Below are positions 62,328-64,000 of a DNA stretch of 64,000 nucleotides, in pieces. The first letter of the stretch is position 1; each line of letters opens with the position of its first letter. The translations under genes were made by a program, and so were the position numbers. Origin of the DNA: Limnothrix sp. CACIAM 69d (GTDB lineage: Bacteria; Cyanobacteriota; Cyanobacteriia; CACIAM-69d); contig MKGP02000095.1 of the NCBI GenBank assembly GCA_001913845.2, positions 49,490 through 113,489 on the forward strand. Reading direction: 5' to 3'. The notes below the pieces were generated by a model. It saw nothing but the letters and a program-made list of their open reading frames with translations. It ran no database searches and had not been told where the DNA came from.

Positions 62328-62894
62328 TTACAGACCCTCCAGCGGCACAGCCAGAAACTTGGCCAAGGCGGCTCCTTCCGTTTCCAGTTCGGTCAGGGAT
62401 AGGGGTTGACCCACACGGGTCAGGGGAATATCACGCATATTTTTCACCCGCAGATACAAAGCGCGACGGGGATTAATTCCTTCTTTGAGGTCTACGCGCA
62501 CGGACTGAATCGCGCTCAGGTCGCAGGTGAGCTTTACTTCACGATTTTTGCCGGGATAGCCCCAGCGGAAAATGGTGGCTTTACCCGTGGTGCGATCGAA
62601 CTCGTTATAACCACCGCCCACATTCCAGCGAATGGTTAACCACAGATAGGTGGCCAGCAGTGATCCGGCGGTGCCATACAGCCCCATCACCAGCCCTTGG
62701 GGGACAAACACGAGCTTGGTGGGGTCTGAGAACAACAGCAGATTCACGCCCAGGTAGCTCGACAAACCGGCAAGCAAAAAGCCCGTAGCGCCGATGGTGA
62801 CGATCGTGGCGATCGCATAGCTGCTGAGACGGCGCGCGCCGACAATCTCCGTCCGCAACAGGCGATCGGATTGGGGATCGGTGGAGACAGTCAT
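62328..62894 (-). CDS. ycf4: Photosystem I assembly protein Ycf4
   Basis: A 188-residue thylakoid membrane protein needed for efficient PSI assembly. Two membrane helices (SSYAIATIVTIGATGFLLAGLSSYLG and LVFVPQGLVMGLYGTAGSLLATYLWL) and the C-terminal GGGYNEFDRTTGKATIFRWGYPGKNREV and YLRVKNMRDIPLTRVGQPLSL segments match the family. The ATG before TVSTDPQSDR gives normal length. Upstream lies the psbD promoter region in divergent orientation. Confidence 0.93.
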   Translation of the reverse strand: MTVSTDPQSDRLLRTEIVGARRLSSYAIATIVTIGATGFLLAGLSSYLGVNLLLFSDPTKLVFVPQGLVMGLYGTAGSLLATYLWLTIRWNVGGGYNEFDRTTGKATIFRWGYPGKNREVKLTCDLSAIQSVRVDLKEGINPRRALYLRVKNMRDIPLTRVGQPLSLTELETEGAALAKFLAVPLEGL

Positions 62895-63801
62895 AGGTGT
62901 ATGGCTTAAAAATTGCTTGTGTATCGAAAACAGGTGTGGGAATGCAGGGGGGATAAAACGCTTGTTTGCCCCAAACTGCTGGCTCAGACCGGCCATGACT
63001 TGAGCGGGCCCAGTTGCTCCATCAGGAATCGTCCCTTCAACAGTCTAAGCAAACTTGGCAGATTCCTAAAAATCTTGGCGAAAGACAACGATCCAAGAAT
63101 GGCTGACAAACATTAAGCATAATTACTTATTTTTTCTTAACAAAGGTCTTAGATTGGAGAAATGAAAAAAATCGCAACAGCGCGATCGCCCGGAGCCGCG
63201 AACTCGGTGATGGGGACTTGGCGCTGAATTGCGATCGGGCTGCGAGATTGATCACCCATGGGCTGTGGATTGACATGGGAATTGGCAGTGGTCTGTTGTG
63301 GAGCCATCCATCGATACTCCGCAATTCTTAAATTAGTCTGAAATTGATCGGAAGAGTTTTTGCTGCCCGTGATCCCGCTAGCGGGCCCCATTGACGCGAT
63401 CCACCTGGGTTTGATCAACTCCGTTACGAGATTCCCCACCCCCCGATCGCCCCTTCAATTATCATGAGACTTGTAATCGATGTGATCGTTCGACTAAACC
63501 CTGGAAACCAGTCCAAATTTTCTGATTTGGTTGCCAGACTTGCGATCGCCCTACCCTCACCTGAAATGAGTGTGGTAGGTTAAGAAAAATTAACCGATCT
63601 CAGCAATCGATGGCATCGGCAACGGCGCTCTTCTGGGTGGAAGTGCAACTCATGCCCCAACCCCCTGCGGATTCTCACCGTTGCCCAGGCCCCGATCGCG
63701 AGACGGGTCAAAATTCTACGGAACCGGAAGTGCTTCAAACCCGCCTCACGACCGTAGATATCGCAATTTTGAACCTCTGTTAACAGATAGAGAGGAACTC
63801 C
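62895..63801. other. Divergent promoter region between ycf4 and psbD
   Basis: About 0.9 kb without a credible gene. It contains GGTTAA-gaaaa-TTAACC at 63578-63595 and the palindrome TCTGTTAACAGA at 63776-63787, 14 bases before the psbD start. Long leaders are usual for psbD. Confidence 0.45.
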
Positions 63802-64000
63802 ATGACCATCGCAGTTGGACGCGTGGGCACGGAACGCGGGTGGTTCGACGTAGTGGACGACTGGCTGAAGCGAGATCGCTTCGTCTTCGTCGGCTGGTCG
63901 GGTCTGCTGCTGTTCCCCTGCGCATACCTCGCCCTCGGAGGCTGGCTGACCGGCACCACCTTCGTCACCTCGTGGTACACCCACGGATTGGCTTCGTCGT
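63802..64000 (+). CDS. psbD: Photosystem II D2 protein PsbD (3' truncated by window edge)
   Basis: Core reaction-centre subunit that, with D1, binds P680 and the quinone QA. The N-terminus [55 protein letters not shown] is the standard cyanobacterial D2 sequence. GAGGAA about six bases before the ATG is a good ribosome-binding site. The rest of the gene, and psbC which usually overlaps it, are beyond the window. Confidence 0.98.
   Translation, partial: MTIAVGRVGTERGWFDVVDDWLKRDRFVFVGWSGLLLFPCAYLALGGWLTGTTFVTSWYTHGLASS

Noticed and set aside
63149..63439. Minus-strand 96-codon frame in the ycf4-psbD gap
   Set aside because: No ribosome-binding site, composition like translated non-coding DNA and no motif.

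Overview
The window is chromosomal DNA of a cyanobacterium, probably a filamentous strain that does not form heterocysts. Evidence for a cyanobacterium: psbD runs off the right end; ycf4, ycf34 and two CpcT/CpeT-type phycobiliprotein lyases are present; GCGATCGC (HIP1-type) octamers occur throughout. Evidence for a filament: a small secreted protein at 31207-31434 (minus) carries the HetR-binding pentapeptide RGSGR of the PatX family and has a DIF1-type TCCGGA box upstream. The sequence is fairly GC-rich; a Limnothrix/Pseudanabaena-like lineage is a guess.

Layout. 1-12.5 kb: metabolic and housekeeping genes (carbonic anhydrase end, metX, Hsp20, msrA, Uma2-type nuclease, a 1016-aa UPF0182 membrane protein, an SpmA/SpmB fusion, DUF427, pyrR). 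12.5-14.1 kb: a first xisH-xisI pair followed by a decayed C5-cytosine methyltransferase. 14.6-20.8 kb: one 2054-residue CBS/GAF/PAS hybrid histidine kinase. 21-31 kb: M23 peptidase, secreted protein, M42 aminopeptidase, larC, a PilT with a proline-rich head, an alpha/beta hydrolase. 31.2-38 kb: patX, scpB, crcB, a possible RNA locus, a transsulfuration enzyme, ycf34 and hypotheticals. 38.2-42.5 kb: two adjacent two-component genes and a membrane-anchored protein. 42.5-47.6 kb (minus): rplS, trnW, secE, nusG, rplK, rplA, rplJ, rplL. 47.7-50.2 kb: a TonB-like protein and a bestrophin. 50.3-56.5 kb: a type III restriction-modification operon with a second xisH-xisI pair between mod and res. 56.5-64 kb: two CpcT-type lyases, an AI-2E family transporter, an orphan ketosynthase, an RTX-like protein, a lipoprotein peptidyl-prolyl isomerase, ycf4 and psbD.

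The most unusual region is the mod-xisH-xisI-res operon. XisH and XisI are known as accessory factors for excision of the Anabaena fdxN element. Here they sit inside a restriction operon, and the other copy in the window sits beside a dead DNA methyltransferase. XisH has a PD-(D/E)XK-like residue pattern, and the Res protein ends in a HEPN-like RNxxxxH motif. I infer a composite defence cassette with up to three nuclease-like centres. The mod gene also contains a small palindromic (MITE-like) insertion that stays in frame.

Intergenic DNA carries several short repeat families. The most notable is a 20-bp palindrome (CAAGGGGCTTAAGCCCCTTG type), found at least eight times in the first 30 kb, often just past the 3' end of a gene. 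No transposase gene, rRNA or CRISPR array was seen. Start codons were chosen by alignment logic and ribosome-binding sites read by eye; several are uncertain and marked so.
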